A stretch of 8,523 bases of DNA from Pseudomonadota bacterium (GTDB taxonomy: Bacteria > Pseudomonadota > Gammaproteobacteria > Acidiferrobacterales > Acidiferrobacteraceae): the NCBI GenBank assembly GCA_021795255.1, contig JAJYPQ010000141.1, positions 1-8,523 of the forward strand. The letters are read 5' to 3'. The translations under genes and the position numbers were made by a program. Shown one piece after another: positions 1-7,887 of the stretch; position 1 is the stretch's first letter; each line of letters begins with the position of its first letter. The notes under the pieces were generated by a model. That model was not told the origin of the DNA and made no database searches. It saw nothing but the letters and a program-made list of their open reading frames with translations.

Positions 1-1076
1 TCCGTGACCCCCATGTCCATTCGTCCGCCGCCGTAGCGCCTGATATTGTCAAAAAGGATGCGGAACACCCGCTCCAAGGCGAGTGGCCGACAATACAGGA
101 TACGTTCACCCTGTTGCCCCGAGGAGAGGTCGACCTGAAGCCTGTAACGTTCCCGGGCTGTTTCCGCCATGGTACGGATCCAGACCCGAAAATTCGTGGC
201 AACCATCTTCTCGTGTTCGCTACCGCACACCAAAGTGAGAAATTTGTCGATAGTTTCGTCCATCTCGCTGACATCCGCCAACATCGCCACCTTTTCAGTC
301 AGTAGTTCCTTGTCTGGCAGATGGAGGGTGAGCAGCAGACGCGATAGGGGAGTGCGCAGCTCGTGGGAGATGCCGGTGAGCAGCAGTGTACGTTCCTCGT
401 GCAGGCGATGCAGGTCATTGGCCATGCCCGTGATGGCCTCCTTGAGATGTTGGACCTCCAGCGGGTCTCCTATGGAATTCAGGGAATCCACGGTATCACC
501 GAGGCCGATGCGTGGCGCTTCAGCGGCCAGGCGGGCCAACGGCCTATTAATCTGGCGCACGATCAACCACGCGCCCAGTAACGCGACGATCGCGATGACG
601 CCTAAGCGCATGAACAGGAAGTTCCGACCCCCAAAATTCACCGGCGATATCCGCATTCCGAACCACGGTTGGCCGGCACCCCCTCGAATCCATATCGGGA
701 TCGGATGATCATCCCGACCGGCGCCGACCCGTAAGGTGGCGCCGGGCGACAGTCGGGCGAGATAGGCACTTGTGGCGCGCAGGAAATGATTGTTGACGGT
801 TGTACCCGGATGGGTATTGGCCGGACGCCATTGAATCTTCGTGGCGCGTATGTGCGCTCCGCCCTCGGCCGCGAGCGCGCGATCCGTCTGCCACAGAAAT
901 TCCGCAAAACGCTTCGCGGCCGGGTCCAGGACGTTCTGACGGAAGAGTACATAGACCGCCCCCTGAGTGCCGAGAAGGACTAGCCCCAGAAGTACCAGGG
1001 TTCGCCCGAGAGTGCGGCGTGGCCAAAAGGGCAGCGCGTTCAGGGCTCGGCCACGAAAAGATAGCCGCGCCCCCAC
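1..1076 (-). CDS. envZ: EnvZ-like sensor histidine kinase, C-terminus cut by window edge
   Basis: This is an inner-membrane sensor kinase, partner of the overlapping OmpR-like regulator. Numbering from a GTG at 1076, TM1 is about residues 27-45, a periplasmic sensor region 46-152, and TM2 about 157-175, ending in GAWLIVRQINRPLARL, very like the EnvZ TM2/HAMP junction. HAMP runs to about 227. The H box GISHELRTPLSRLLL places the phospho-acceptor at His238, and the N box (RVFRILFDNIRRYGGG) has Asn344. The G1, F and G2 boxes lie beyond position 1. The start is uncertain. No ATG occurs in frame before TM2. The GTG at 1076 overlaps the regulator by 37 nt; a CTG at 1043 would give a 4-nt CTGA overlap like the coupled start of E. 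coli envZ. Neither has a clear Shine-Dalgarno. The EnvZ-like class is clear from sequence. The signal sensed cannot be told, and one-to-one orthology with EnvZ is not established. Confidence 0.9.
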   Translation of the reverse strand, partial: MGARLSFRGRALNALPFWPRRTLGRTLVLLGLVLLGTQGAVYVLFRQNVLDPAAKRFAEFLWQTDRALAAEGGAHIRATKIQWRPANTHPGTTVNNHFLRATSAYLARLSPGATLRVGAGRDDHPIPIWIRGGAGQPWFGMRISPVNFGGRNFLFMRLGVIAIVALLGAWLIVRQINRPLARLAAEAPRIGLGDTVDSLNSIGDPLEVQHLKEAITGMANDLHRLHEERTLLLTGISHELRTPLSRLLLTLHLPDKELLTEKVAMLADVSEMDETIDKFLTLVCGSEHEKMVATNFRVWIRTMAETARERYRLQVDLSSGQQGERILYCRPLALERVFRILFDNIRRYGGGRMDMGVT

Positions 1077-1744
1077 ACCGTACGGATATGGCGCGGGCCA
1101 TCAGGCTTATTGTCAAGCAGGCGGCGCAGTCGCGAGATTTGCATGTCGATGCTACGATCATCGGCGTCAAGCTGGCGCCCGCGCGTCAACCACATGAGCT
1201 TTTCCCGGGTCAGGGCCTGTCCTTCATGTTGTATGAGCGTGGTCAGCATCAGAAATTCGGCACTGGTCAGCGCCATCTTACGACCGTGATGATGGATTTC
1301 TTGCCGCGACATGTCCACCGCGAAGGGTCCGCGCTGGAAAGTTGTCGTAGAGTTTCCTCTAAGGAGGCCGGGCGAGCGGGTGCGTCGCAAGATGGCCTGT
1401 ATCCGCGCGATCAATTCGCGGGGGTGAAAGGGTTTAGTGAGGTAGTCGTCCGCTCCCATCTCCAAGCCCACAATACGATCCACCTCGTCGCCTCGGGCGG
1501 TGAGCATCAGGATGGGTATGTCATGACTCTGACGCAAGCGCCGACAGATCTGCAGACCATCCTCCTGGGGGAGGCCGAGGTCGAGAATGATGAGGTCAAC
1601 CGGCGTTTGCGCGAGCGCCGCTTCTATCTCGTGCCCGTCACTCATGCCGTGCGCGATAAAACCAAAACTCTGAAGGTGTGATTCCACTAAACTGCGCAGG
1701 CGCATGTCGTCGTCGACGACCAGGATTCGTTGTCCTCTGTTCAT
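1040..1744 (-). CDS. ompR: OmpR-family response regulator
   Basis: This is a cytoplasmic two-domain transcription factor of 234 residues. The receiver domain (about 5-120) has the acidic pocket Asp11-Asp12-Asp13, phospho-acceptor Asp55 (in LDLGLPQEDG), Thr82 and Lys104 (in DDYLTKPF). The C-terminal winged helix-turn-helix (about 135-234) carries the OmpR recognition-helix signature DRSIDMQISRLRRLLD and ends with TVWGRGYLFV. Match to E. coli OmpR is close along the whole length (VVDDDMRLR, EDGLQICRRLR, EVDRIVGLEMGADDY), so it belongs to the OmpR clade and not merely the wider family. The chosen start is the Met just before GQRILVVDDD. The frame stays open 26 codons upstream, but that part is unlike the family. 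The Shine-Dalgarno before 1744 is weak. It lies upstream of the kinase and is divergent from the efflux operon, whose promoter region has OmpR-like sites. It probably controls that operon and may control itself; both are inferences. Confidence 0.95.
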   Translation of the reverse strand: MNRGQRILVVDDDMRLRSLVESHLQSFGFIAHGMSDGHEIEAALAQTPVDLIILDLGLPQEDGLQICRRLRQSHDIPILMLTARGDEVDRIVGLEMGADDYLTKPFHPRELIARIQAILRRTRSPGLLRGNSTTTFQRGPFAVDMSRQEIHHHGRKMALTSAEFLMLTTLIQHEGQALTREKLMWLTRGRQLDADDRSIDMQISRLRRLLDNKPDGPRHIRTVWGRGYLFVAEP

Positions 1745-1815
1745 TCGCGATACTTTACCGTGGCTTGTCGTCAAACAAAACATCGGTCCCACAAATGCCG
1801 CCGCCGCTGAGCGTT

Positions 1816-1867
1816 GTGACACACTGTTACAGTTTATGGGCTTTTTCCCGCAAGATTGTTACAGGCA
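1816..1867. promoter_or_regulatory. Candidate OmpR-type operator: three GTnACA half-sites
   Basis: In the divergent intergenic region, two 10-bp units sit head to tail: GTGACACACT (1816-1825) and GTTACAGTTT (1826-1835). A third, GTTACAGGCA, is at 1858-1867. TGTTACAG is repeated exactly at 1825-1832 and 1857-1864, 32 bp apart, about three helical turns. OmpR dimers bind tandem 10-bp half-sites, and the GTTACA core resembles the half-site I recall from E. coli ompF box F1. The OmpR-like gene lies alongside, so the sites probably serve to control the pump operon, the regulator itself, or both. The repeats are seen directly; binding is inferred. Confidence 0.55.
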
Positions 1868-1874
1868 TTGTCGT

Positions 1875-1880
1875 TAAGAT
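1875..1880 (+). promoter_or_regulatory. Possible -10 hexamer of the efflux operon
   Basis: TAAGAT resembles a sigma-70 -10 element and lies 39 nt upstream of the outer-membrane-factor start. No good -35 exists at 16-18 bp; the hexamer at 1852-1857 is AAGATT. The third OmpR-like half-site (1858-1867) is just upstream. A poor -35 beside activator sites suits an activator-dependent promoter, but the call rests on one hexamer. Confidence 0.3.
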
Positions 1881-1919
1881 TCCCTGATCGTCAAGTGCTG
1901 CGGAGGGTGATGACGTTTT

Positions 1920-3479
1920 ATGCAAAAGAGGCCTGCCTCTGGACCTCGTTGCCGCGCCGAGCCGATGCCCTTTCCGGGTCCCGGCGTGCGCCGGGCGATG
2001 CTCGTCGTCGTGGTGATCTCGCTAGCCGGTTGTGCGGTGGGGCCAAACCTTCATAAGCCCGATAGGACGCCGCCCGCCGCCTATAACGCTCATCCCAGCG
2101 ATCTTGCCCATTATCGGCAGCGTATTCGGTGGACAGCGCGACAGGCCCAGTCCTGGTGGATGCTGTTCCATTCAAAAACCCTGGACAAGTATATCAGGCG
2201 GGCGATGCACGCCAACCCCGACTTGCAGGCCGCACGGGCCGCACTGCGTCGCCAGCAATCCCTGATAGCGGTAGCACAGGGAGGGCTTTCGCCCGATATC
2301 ACCGCGGATGCGACGTTGAGCCGATCACGCGCCTTGCGCGCCGGCGCTAATGGCGGGCGCAGCTACCGGGTTCCCGGCGACCTTTATAATCTCATGCTCG
2401 GTACGTTGAATATTCGTTATAACGCCGATGTCTTTGGCCGCCAGGAGGATCTGGTGCACGCGGCACGGGCGCGCGCAGCCGTGGGTCTCGCGAATCTGCG
2501 CCAGAACGAGGTGTTCCTTGCGGCTGCCGTGGCTCGGGCGGTGATCAGCGGAGCGGCCGCCAAGGCGCAGCTAGCGGCGGAGGTGCGCGTCACGGCTGCC
2601 GATGGCCGTTTACTGGATCTCCTGAAGCAGGAATATCGGCTCGGTTATCAGAACCTGCAAAGTGTCGAGCAGCAGTCTTCAATCACGGCCTCCGCCAGCT
2701 CGCGGATCGCGCCCTTAAGAACGCAGCTGGCGGAGGCGCGCCATGCCTTGGCGACCCTCCTTGGGCGCGCTCCCGACAGCGTTCTGAAGATGCCCATTAT
2801 GCGCAGCCTGCGTTTACCCGCGGTTCTGCCAACGACGGTGCCGTCGGCGTTGGCGAAACAGCGTCCCGATATTCAAGCAGCCGCGGCGGAGCTCCGGGTA
2901 GCGGCGGCGCAGGCCGATGTCGCTACGGCCGATCTGTACCCGCGTTTCGACATCACGGCGGAAATCGGCAAGGCCGCCACGAGCGGCGCGCTATTCTTCG
3001 ATCCGGCCTCAACGCTATGGGGTATCGGTATGGGGCTCGCCGCCCCCCTATATGAGGGCGGTGCGCTCCATGCGCGCCGGCGCGCGGCCATCGACGAGTA
3101 CGAGGTGGTCCGTGATCGGTATCGAGCGACGCTCCTGAATGCATTCCGGGAAGTCGCAGACGCGTTGCGCGCCCTGCAGGGCGCCGATGCCGCCTATGTG
3201 CAGCAATATCGGGCCCGCGAAGCGGCGGGAAAGGCCCTGCATCTGGCCGAAGCGCGCTATCGCGACGGTGTGGCCGATTACGCCACCGTGCTCAATGCCG
3301 AGATCGCCTACCAGCAAGACACCGTCGCTGCAATCAATGGCCGTAGTCTGCGTTATCTGGACAGTACAGCGCTGTTCCTGGCCCTTGGCGCCGGTTGGCG
3401 ATCCGGACACCGACGGTCCTCGCTGGCGGTGCGACCGGTTCGCGCATCTACTCGAGGTGCGCCGGAGGGTGCCGCATGA
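1920..3479 (+). CDS. NodT/OprM-type outer-membrane efflux factor (lipoprotein)
   Basis: This is the outer-membrane channel of the tripartite pump, 519 residues, near the usual NodT/OprM length. A lipoprotein signal peptide is visible: basic GVRRA, hydrophobic LVVVVIS, then lipobox LAGC with Cys38 as the lipidated residue, followed by the family-typical AVGPNLHKPD. WWMLF and LDKYIRRAMHANPDLQAARAAL are the usual first outer-membrane-efflux repeat. The second repeat has QRPDIQAAAAELRVAAAQAD (about 318-337) and GLAAPLYEGG before the last helices. The long Ala/Arg/Gln-rich helices fit the periplasmic alpha-barrel. Start choice is imperfect: GGAGGG at 1902-1907 lies about 12 nt before the ATG at 1920, longer than ideal. 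An ATG at 1965 (residue 16) would give a more normal 22-residue signal but has no clear Shine-Dalgarno. It is first in the operon, whereas many RND operons place this gene last. Confidence 0.93.
   Translation: MQKRPASGPRCRAEPMPFPGPGVRRAMLVVVVISLAGCAVGPNLHKPDRTPPAAYNAHPSDLAHYRQRIRWTARQAQSWWMLFHSKTLDKYIRRAMHANPDLQAARAALRRQQSLIAVAQGGLSPDITADATLSRSRALRAGANGGRSYRVPGDLYNLMLGTLNIRYNADVFGRQEDLVHAARARAAVGLANLRQNEVFLAAAVARAVISGAAAKAQLAAEVRVTAADGRLLDLLKQEYRLGYQNLQSVEQQSSITASASSRIAPLRTQLAEARHALATLLGRAPDSVLKMPIMRSLRLPAVLPTTVPSALAKQRPDIQAAAAELRVAAAQADVATADLYPRFDITAEIGKAATSGALFFDPASTLWGIGMGLAAPLYEGGALHARRRAAIDEYEVVRDRYRATLLNAFREVADALRALQGADAAYVQQYRAREAAGKALHLAEARYRDGVADYATVLNAEIAYQQDTVAAINGRSLRYLDSTALFLALGAGWRSGHRRSSLAVRPVRASTRGAPEGAA
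3464..3469 (+). promoter_or_regulatory. Ribosome-binding site of the adaptor gene
   Basis: GGAGGG lies 6 nt before the ATG at 3476 and inside the end of the upstream gene. It decides the adaptor start: the reading frame is open from 3395, but the Met at 3476 has this site and directly precedes the signal-anchor segment. Confidence 0.8.
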
Positions 3480-4558
3480 AGAGGGCCTTTGCGCTATCCG
3501 GCATGATCGTTGCCGTCCTTTTTGGGGGCCTGTACAGCTGGCATGTCTGGCGTGAGCGCCAGTTGCACGAGCGAATGGCGCAGACTGCGAACCCGGTCGT
3601 CACCGTATCGGCAGTCCGTGCCGTGACCCGGAAAGTGGCGCGCAATGTGACAGCCGTCGGGGAAATCGTTCCTTGGCAGGGCACCATTCTCAGTCCCCAG
3701 GTTGGAGGGGTCGTTCAAGACGTCATGTTTCATTCTGGTCAGATCGCAAGGGCCCACCAGACGCTGCTGTCTTTAGATCCAGGTCCACTGCCGGGGCAGT
3801 TACAGGCAGCTCTCGCGAAGGCGGCCCTGGCCCGGCTCGATTATCAGCGGGCGCGGAAGGTCTATGCGATTCACGGGATATCCCAGGCCGCCTTCGACCG
3901 GGCTCGATTCGATGCGCAAGCGGCCGGCGCCAAGGTGCGGGCCCTACGGGAGTCTTTGGCGGAAACGCGAATACGGGCCCCTTTCACCGGTGTTTTGAGC
4001 CTGCGCACCGTCAATGTAGGCGAATACATTCGTGCCGGAAAGCCAGTGGCGCGCATAGAGAACCTCGCAACCCTCTACGTCGACTTCCGCGTGCCCCAGC
4101 GCGAGGCGCAGGCCGTAAAGAGCGGCTGCCCTGTGACCGTCTTCATACATGACGGTGCCATAGTACGCCGCTACGTGGCCCACGTATCGGCCGTTTCCAG
4201 CCATGTGAATGCGGAAAGTCGCGCCATGGCCATAAGGGCGCGGATTACGGCACCGGCGGGACTCAAGCCCGGCATGTTCGTGCGCGTCACCATCCAGGAG
4301 CATGCACCGATTGCGCACCTTATGATTCCCGCAGCAGCCGTGACCTTCAATAGTTATGGTGACTTCGTCTACGTATTGGTGACTGGTCCTCATCGTAGTC
4401 TCATTGCCAGGGAGCAGGTGATTACCACCGGGACTCAGTATGGCCGCGATGTTGTCGTACGTTCCGGACTTTTACCGCATGCGCTTGTGGTTAGCGCAGG
4501 ACAGGTCAAGTTGCATAGCGGTGATCGGGTTCGCATCAATAATGCCGTGCGGCTCTGA
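3476..4558 (+). CDS. RND efflux periplasmic adaptor (membrane fusion protein)
   Basis: This protein of 360 residues bridges the RND permease and the outer-membrane channel. An N-terminal signal anchor (about 6-24) has no lipobox, so it is probably anchored by the uncleaved helix. The lipoyl domain is split in the usual way. One half is near 66-102 (GTILSPQVGGVVQDVMF) and the other near 158-180 (TRIRAPFTGVLSLRTVNVGEYI). Between them is a short alpha-hairpin of about 55 residues. The hairpin tip has Arg125-x3-Val129-x6-Ser136, close to the RxxxLxxxxxxS motif by which adaptors contact TolC-like channels, with Val in place of Leu. Beta-barrel and membrane-proximal domains follow (FRVPQREAQAVKSG; GLKPGMFVRVTI). 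The ATG overlaps the upstream TGA as ATGA, indicating translational coupling. The permease starts 17 nt downstream. The class is secure; the substrate is unknown. Confidence 0.95.
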   Translation: MKRAFALSGMIVAVLFGGLYSWHVWRERQLHERMAQTANPVVTVSAVRAVTRKVARNVTAVGEIVPWQGTILSPQVGGVVQDVMFHSGQIARAHQTLLSLDPGPLPGQLQAALAKAALARLDYQRARKVYAIHGISQAAFDRARFDAQAAGAKVRALRESLAETRIRAPFTGVLSLRTVNVGEYIRAGKPVARIENLATLYVDFRVPQREAQAVKSGCPVTVFIHDGAIVRRYVAHVSAVSSHVNAESRAMAIRARITAPAGLKPGMFVRVTIQEHAPIAHLMIPAAAVTFNSYGDFVYVLVTGPHRSLIAREQVITTGTQYGRDVVVRSGLLPHALVVSAGQVKLHSGDRVRINNAVRL

Positions 4559-4575
4559 GGAAGGGTTATTGTCCC

Positions 4576-7500
4576 ATGTCCTTCACTGAGCCGTTCATTC
4601 GCCGTCCCGTTCTGGCCATTTCCCTGAGTCTGGTCCTGTTCTTCTTTGGGCTGCGTTCCCTGGGTCTGATGCCGGTCACGGAATATCCGCCTGCCAAGAG
4701 TTCTTTGATTACCGTCACAACCCACTATTTTGGGGCCACCCCAAAGACCGTCGACGCCTTTATCACGGCACCGCTCGAGAAGGCCGTGGGTCAGGTGCCA
4801 GGCATCAATTACATGACCGCCGTCAGCGAGGACGGGGTGTCCATCATTACTCTGTACATGCGTTTGGGGGAGAGCCCCGATGCCGCGCTTTCGCAGGTGC
4901 AAAGCAAGGTCAATACCGTGCTCAATCAGCTTCCTAAGGGCGTGATGCAGCCCGTGGTACAGGAAATGCCAGGGTCCGGCGCCTATCTGATGCTGATTAG
5001 CTATCATGGTCGCGGCTTCAATCAACAACAGATCACAGACTTCCTGACGCGTGTCGTACAACCCGCCATACAATCCGTGCCAGGTGTGGGACTGACCTCG
5101 ATCTTGCCGCCCGGGACCGGACCGAACGGAAATACCTACGCGATGCGTATTTGGCTGGACCCCAGGGAAATGGCGGTACTCGGTATAACCCCGGAACAGG
5201 TCAGAACGGCGCTCGAGCAGAACGATTTCGTCGCAGCCGTCGGCCGGCTTCGTGGCCGATATACCGCGGTTTCCCTGAGTGCCAATACCGCTTTACATAC
5301 TGCGGCTCAGTTTCGCAGGCTCATCGTGACCACGGTCCACGGCGTACCGGTCCGGCTTGGCCAGGTGGCTAAGGTAGCGCTGGGCGCCCAGACCTACGAT
5401 TCATCAGTAATGGTAGACGGTCGGCCTGCTGTCAATATCGGCGTTCAGCAGGCCCCGGGCAGTAATGCGCTGCAAGTCGCTCGGGGTGTTCGAAAGATGA
5501 TGGGTAGGCTCAGGCAATCGATGCCACCCGGCATGCAAGGGGCCATCATCTACAACGGCGCCCGGTTCGTCAAAAACTCTCTTCATGAGGTCGAATCCAA
5601 TATCGTCCTGGCTCTTCTGATTGTAATTTTGGTCATCTATTCGTTCATGGGGTCATGGCGGGCACTCATCGTTCCGGCGCTGTCGATTCCTGTAGCCGTT
5701 GTCGGCTCCCTAACGATATTGCACGCCCTTGGTTATACCCTGAACCTCTTGACCTTGCTTGCCATGGTGCTCGCCATCGGGTTGGTCGTAGACGACGCGA
5801 TCATCGTCGTTGAAAATGTCCATCGCCACATCGAGCACGGGTCGACTCCCATTCTTGCGGCACTGACGAGTGCTCGCGAACTCGCGAGTCCTATTTTGGT
5901 CATGGCAACGACGCTTGCGGCAGTGTTCTCACCCATGGCCTTCATCGGGGGCTTGGTGGGACATTTATTCAGCGAGTTCGCCTTCACTATAGTATCGGCG
6001 GTTGGTCTGTCCATGGTGGCGGCGTTGACGCTCGCGCCCATGCTGGCATCCCGGATCCTGAAGGCCGGCCAGGAAGGCCGGATGGCACAGGTCGTGGAAC
6101 ATGCCTTTGGCCGGTTGCGGGTTTTCTATGGCCGTATTCTATCGGCGAGTCTGGAGGTCTGGCCGGTGATTGTCACCTTGGCGTTGGTGCTCACCGGAGG
6201 GATCTATTTCCTTGTGGCCATAAGCCAGGAAGAGCTGGCGCCCCCGGCCAACCAGGGTATCGTTTATGTCAACGGCGTGGCCCAGCCAACGGCAACTCTC
6301 AGATATATGGACGCCTATGATGCGGATTTGACAAAAAAGGTCTTCGATAAGATCGGTAGCCGTAGTCACAGCTTTGCCGTCAATGGCGTAGGGATAGGGG
6401 GCATGCTTCTCAATAATGAGGTCATGGCCGGCGTTGTGCTGAGATCCAAACGGGGCGACGTAACCACTCGGCAGGTCCGCGAAGAGATACAGAAGCGGGT
6501 CGGGCAGGTGCCGGGCATAAAGCTGTCAGCCTTCGGTTTGCCGCCCTTGCCTGGCGCCGCCGTGGGCCTACCCATACAGTTTGTCCTCGCGACTGCCGGC
6601 GGCAGCTACCATCAGCTAGATGTGGTATCAGCCAGGCTGGTACGCGAGGCCAAGGCCAGTGGTTTATTCGCCTTTATATGCAAGAATCTGAAGTATAACA
6701 ATCAGATCGAAAGGATCCGGATTAATCGGGCGCTTGCTGCAACCTTCGGGCTGACCATGGCCGATATCGGTCAAGGTCTGGAAACCCTTCTCGGTGGTAA
6801 CTACGTCAACTATTATGACATGAAGGGGCTGAGCTACCGGGTGGTTCCCCAGGTGCCGCCGGTGTTGCGAGCCAATCCAAAGTTTCTCGAGGCGTATACC
6901 ATCAGGACGCCATCGGGCACACAGATCCCGTTGTCAACGTTTGTTTCTCTGCGCCCGCAATCGGCGCCGACCTACCTGCCGCAATTTCAACAGCTCCCGG
7001 CGGTCACCATCCAGGCCAACCCAGCAGCGGGCGTATCTTTAAGCCAGGGTCTGCAATTTTTGCGCGATCGCGCCAAGAGGATTTTGCCGCATGATGACCA
7101 GATCCATTACGCCGGGGTCTCCCGGCAGTACATGAAACAGGGTAATACCCTGCTTGTCACCTTTGGCTTCGCTCTGCTTCTGGTATTCCTGTTGCTGGGG
7201 GCCCAGTTCAATAGCTTCCGTGATGCCCTGGTGGTTCTTACCGCCGTGCCGGTAGCGTTGTTTGGCGCATTGCTGCCGATCGCCGTCGGGGCCTCGAGTG
7301 TCAATATCTATGCCGAGGTCGGCATGGTCATGCTCATTGGCCTGATTGCCAAGCAAGGGATACTCATCGTGCAGTTTGCGCGCGTTATTCAAGAGGAGAA
7401 GCGTGCCGACAAGAAGCGAGCGGTCATGGAGGCGGCCACTTTGCGATTACGCCCCATCCTCATGACGGTCGCGGCCATGATCGCCGGGGCGGTGCCGCTA

Positions 7501-7662
7501 TTGTTGGCAAGCGGTGGCAACGCCGACGCACGCATTTCTATGGGGCTCGTCATCGTCAGCGGACTGGGATTCGGATCTCTGGTGTCGCTATTCGTCGTGC
7601 CGGCATTTTATGTTTGGCTGGGGCGAACGATAAAGGGAGCAGACGAGGGCTCGGGAAGATAG
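4576..7662 (+). CDS. HAE-1/AcrB-type RND efflux permease
   Basis: This inner-membrane proton-driven exporter, the motor of the pump, has 1028 residues; AcrB has 1049. It begins MSFTEPFIRRPVLAISLSL, the family N-terminus leading into TM1. A large periplasmic loop runs from about 32 to 340, and TM2-TM6 follow from about 343. TM4 carries the adjacent Asp406-Asp407 (GLVVDDAIIVVENV), matching AcrB Asp407/408. TM7 is about 530-550, the second periplasmic loop about 551-855, and TM8 about 858-880. Lys926 in TM10 (GLIAKQGILIVQFA) corresponds to AcrB Lys940, and Arg959 (LRLRPILMT) probably to Arg971. The full proton-relay set is therefore present, and the protein should be active. The Asp pair and length fit the drug-type HAE-1 group rather than the CzcA metal group, but the substrate cannot be read from sequence. 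A GAGGAAGG Shine-Dalgarno (4557-4564) overlaps the adaptor stop, 11 nt before the ATG. It is the last gene of the operon. Confidence 0.97.
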   Translation: MSFTEPFIRRPVLAISLSLVLFFFGLRSLGLMPVTEYPPAKSSLITVTTHYFGATPKTVDAFITAPLEKAVGQVPGINYMTAVSEDGVSIITLYMRLGESPDAALSQVQSKVNTVLNQLPKGVMQPVVQEMPGSGAYLMLISYHGRGFNQQQITDFLTRVVQPAIQSVPGVGLTSILPPGTGPNGNTYAMRIWLDPREMAVLGITPEQVRTALEQNDFVAAVGRLRGRYTAVSLSANTALHTAAQFRRLIVTTVHGVPVRLGQVAKVALGAQTYDSSVMVDGRPAVNIGVQQAPGSNALQVARGVRKMMGRLRQSMPPGMQGAIIYNGARFVKNSLHEVESNIVLALLIVILVIYSFMGSWRALIVPALSIPVAVVGSLTILHALGYTLNLLTLLAMVLAIGLVVDDAIIVVENVHRHIEHGSTPILAALTSARELASPILVMATTLAAVFSPMAFIGGLVGHLFSEFAFTIVSAVGLSMVAALTLAPMLASRILKAGQEGRMAQVVEHAFGRLRVFYGRILSASLEVWPVIVTLALVLTGGIYFLVAISQEELAPPANQGIVYVNGVAQPTATLRYMDAYDADLTKKVFDKIGSRSHSFAVNGVGIGGMLLNNEVMAGVVLRSKRGDVTTRQVREEIQKRVGQVPGIKLSAFGLPPLPGAAVGLPIQFVLATAGGSYHQLDVVSARLVREAKASGLFAFICKNLKYNNQIERIRINRALAATFGLTMADIGQGLETLLGGNYVNYYDMKGLSYRVVPQVPPVLRANPKFLEAYTIRTPSGTQIPLSTFVSLRPQSAPTYLPQFQQLPAVTIQANPAAGVSLSQGLQFLRDRAKRILPHDDQIHYAGVSRQYMKQGNTLLVTFGFALLLVFLLLGAQFNSFRDALVVLTAVPVALFGALLPIAVGASSVNIYAEVGMVMLIGLIAKQGILIVQFARVIQEEKRADKKRAVMEAATLRLRPILMTVAAMIAGAVPLLLASGGNADARISMGLVIVSGLGFGSLVSLFVVPAFYVWLGRTIKGADEGSGR

Positions 7663-7696
7663 CGCGATAGATCGTGTGGAACGCGCACGATGCGCT
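7661..7696 (+). other. Imperfect hairpin directly after the permease stop
   Basis: AGCGC (7661-7665) pairs with GCGCT (7692-7696), and ATCGTG (7671-7676) pairs with CACGAT (7686-7691). A 5-nt bulge (GATAG) lies on the left arm and the loop is 9 nt. The hairpin starts inside the permease TAG codon. No T-run follows closely; the nearest (T6) is at 7721-7726, so this is not a textbook intrinsic terminator. It could protect the 3' end of the operon mRNA or act as a weak terminator. Confidence 0.45.
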
Positions 7697-7887
7697 CGAT
7701 CCCCATACTTTCTGTTACGCTTTTTTGGCGGGGTTTGCGGACCCCAAGGGAGAGCCGTGTGCCGTCTTCATCGCATTACGGGCCGATTGGTGGGTTCTCC
7801 CCCATCGCCCAGTGTTCAAGGTCGCGTAGTATACCCATATGCGCGCCAGAGACCGCTGTGACAGAGACGAAGCGGTTGAGGCCCGGG
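7697..7887. other. Spacer without a recognisable gene
   Basis: No coding signal convinced me on either strand. The frame of the downstream toxin is open back to 7690, but the residues before its Met at 7888 match nothing I know. Small palindromes GTATAC (7829-7834) and CATATG (7836-7841) lie about 50 nt before the toxin start and could belong to its promoter or operator. TTCAAG at 7815-7820 with a 17-bp spacer is a weak -35 candidate. A GGGGT/ACCCC hairpin sits at 7730-7745, with the T-run on its wrong side for a terminator. Confidence 0.4.

Noticed and set aside
800..1681. Long open frame of 293 codons on the plus strand
   Set aside because: It lies antisense to the OmpR-like regulator and the kinase, both of which have clear family motifs. 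The translation has no recognisable domain.
1838..1849. GGG-CTTTTT-CCC mini-hairpin in the divergent region
   Set aside because: A 3-bp stem is too short to mean anything.
1910..2056. Short plus-strand frame starting at the ATG at 1910, closer to the GGAGG at 1902
   Set aside because: The spacing of about 3 nt is too short. The frame is a shadow of the outer-membrane-factor signal peptide, with no family resemblance.
3395..3475. Upstream extension of the adaptor to the Met at 3395
   Set aside because: It would overlap the channel gene by 85 nt and add 27 residues before the signal anchor. The Met at 3476 has a proper Shine-Dalgarno and an ATGA overlap.
4435..5073. Minus-strand open frame of 212 codons
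   Set aside because: It is antisense to the adaptor end and the permease N-terminus; its His/Gln-rich composition is typical of a shadow frame.
7721..7745. GGGGT/ACCCC hairpin beside T6 as a terminator
   Set aside because: The T-run lies upstream of the stem on the plus strand, and on the minus strand the stem is followed by A residues. Neither strand has the stem-then-T order.
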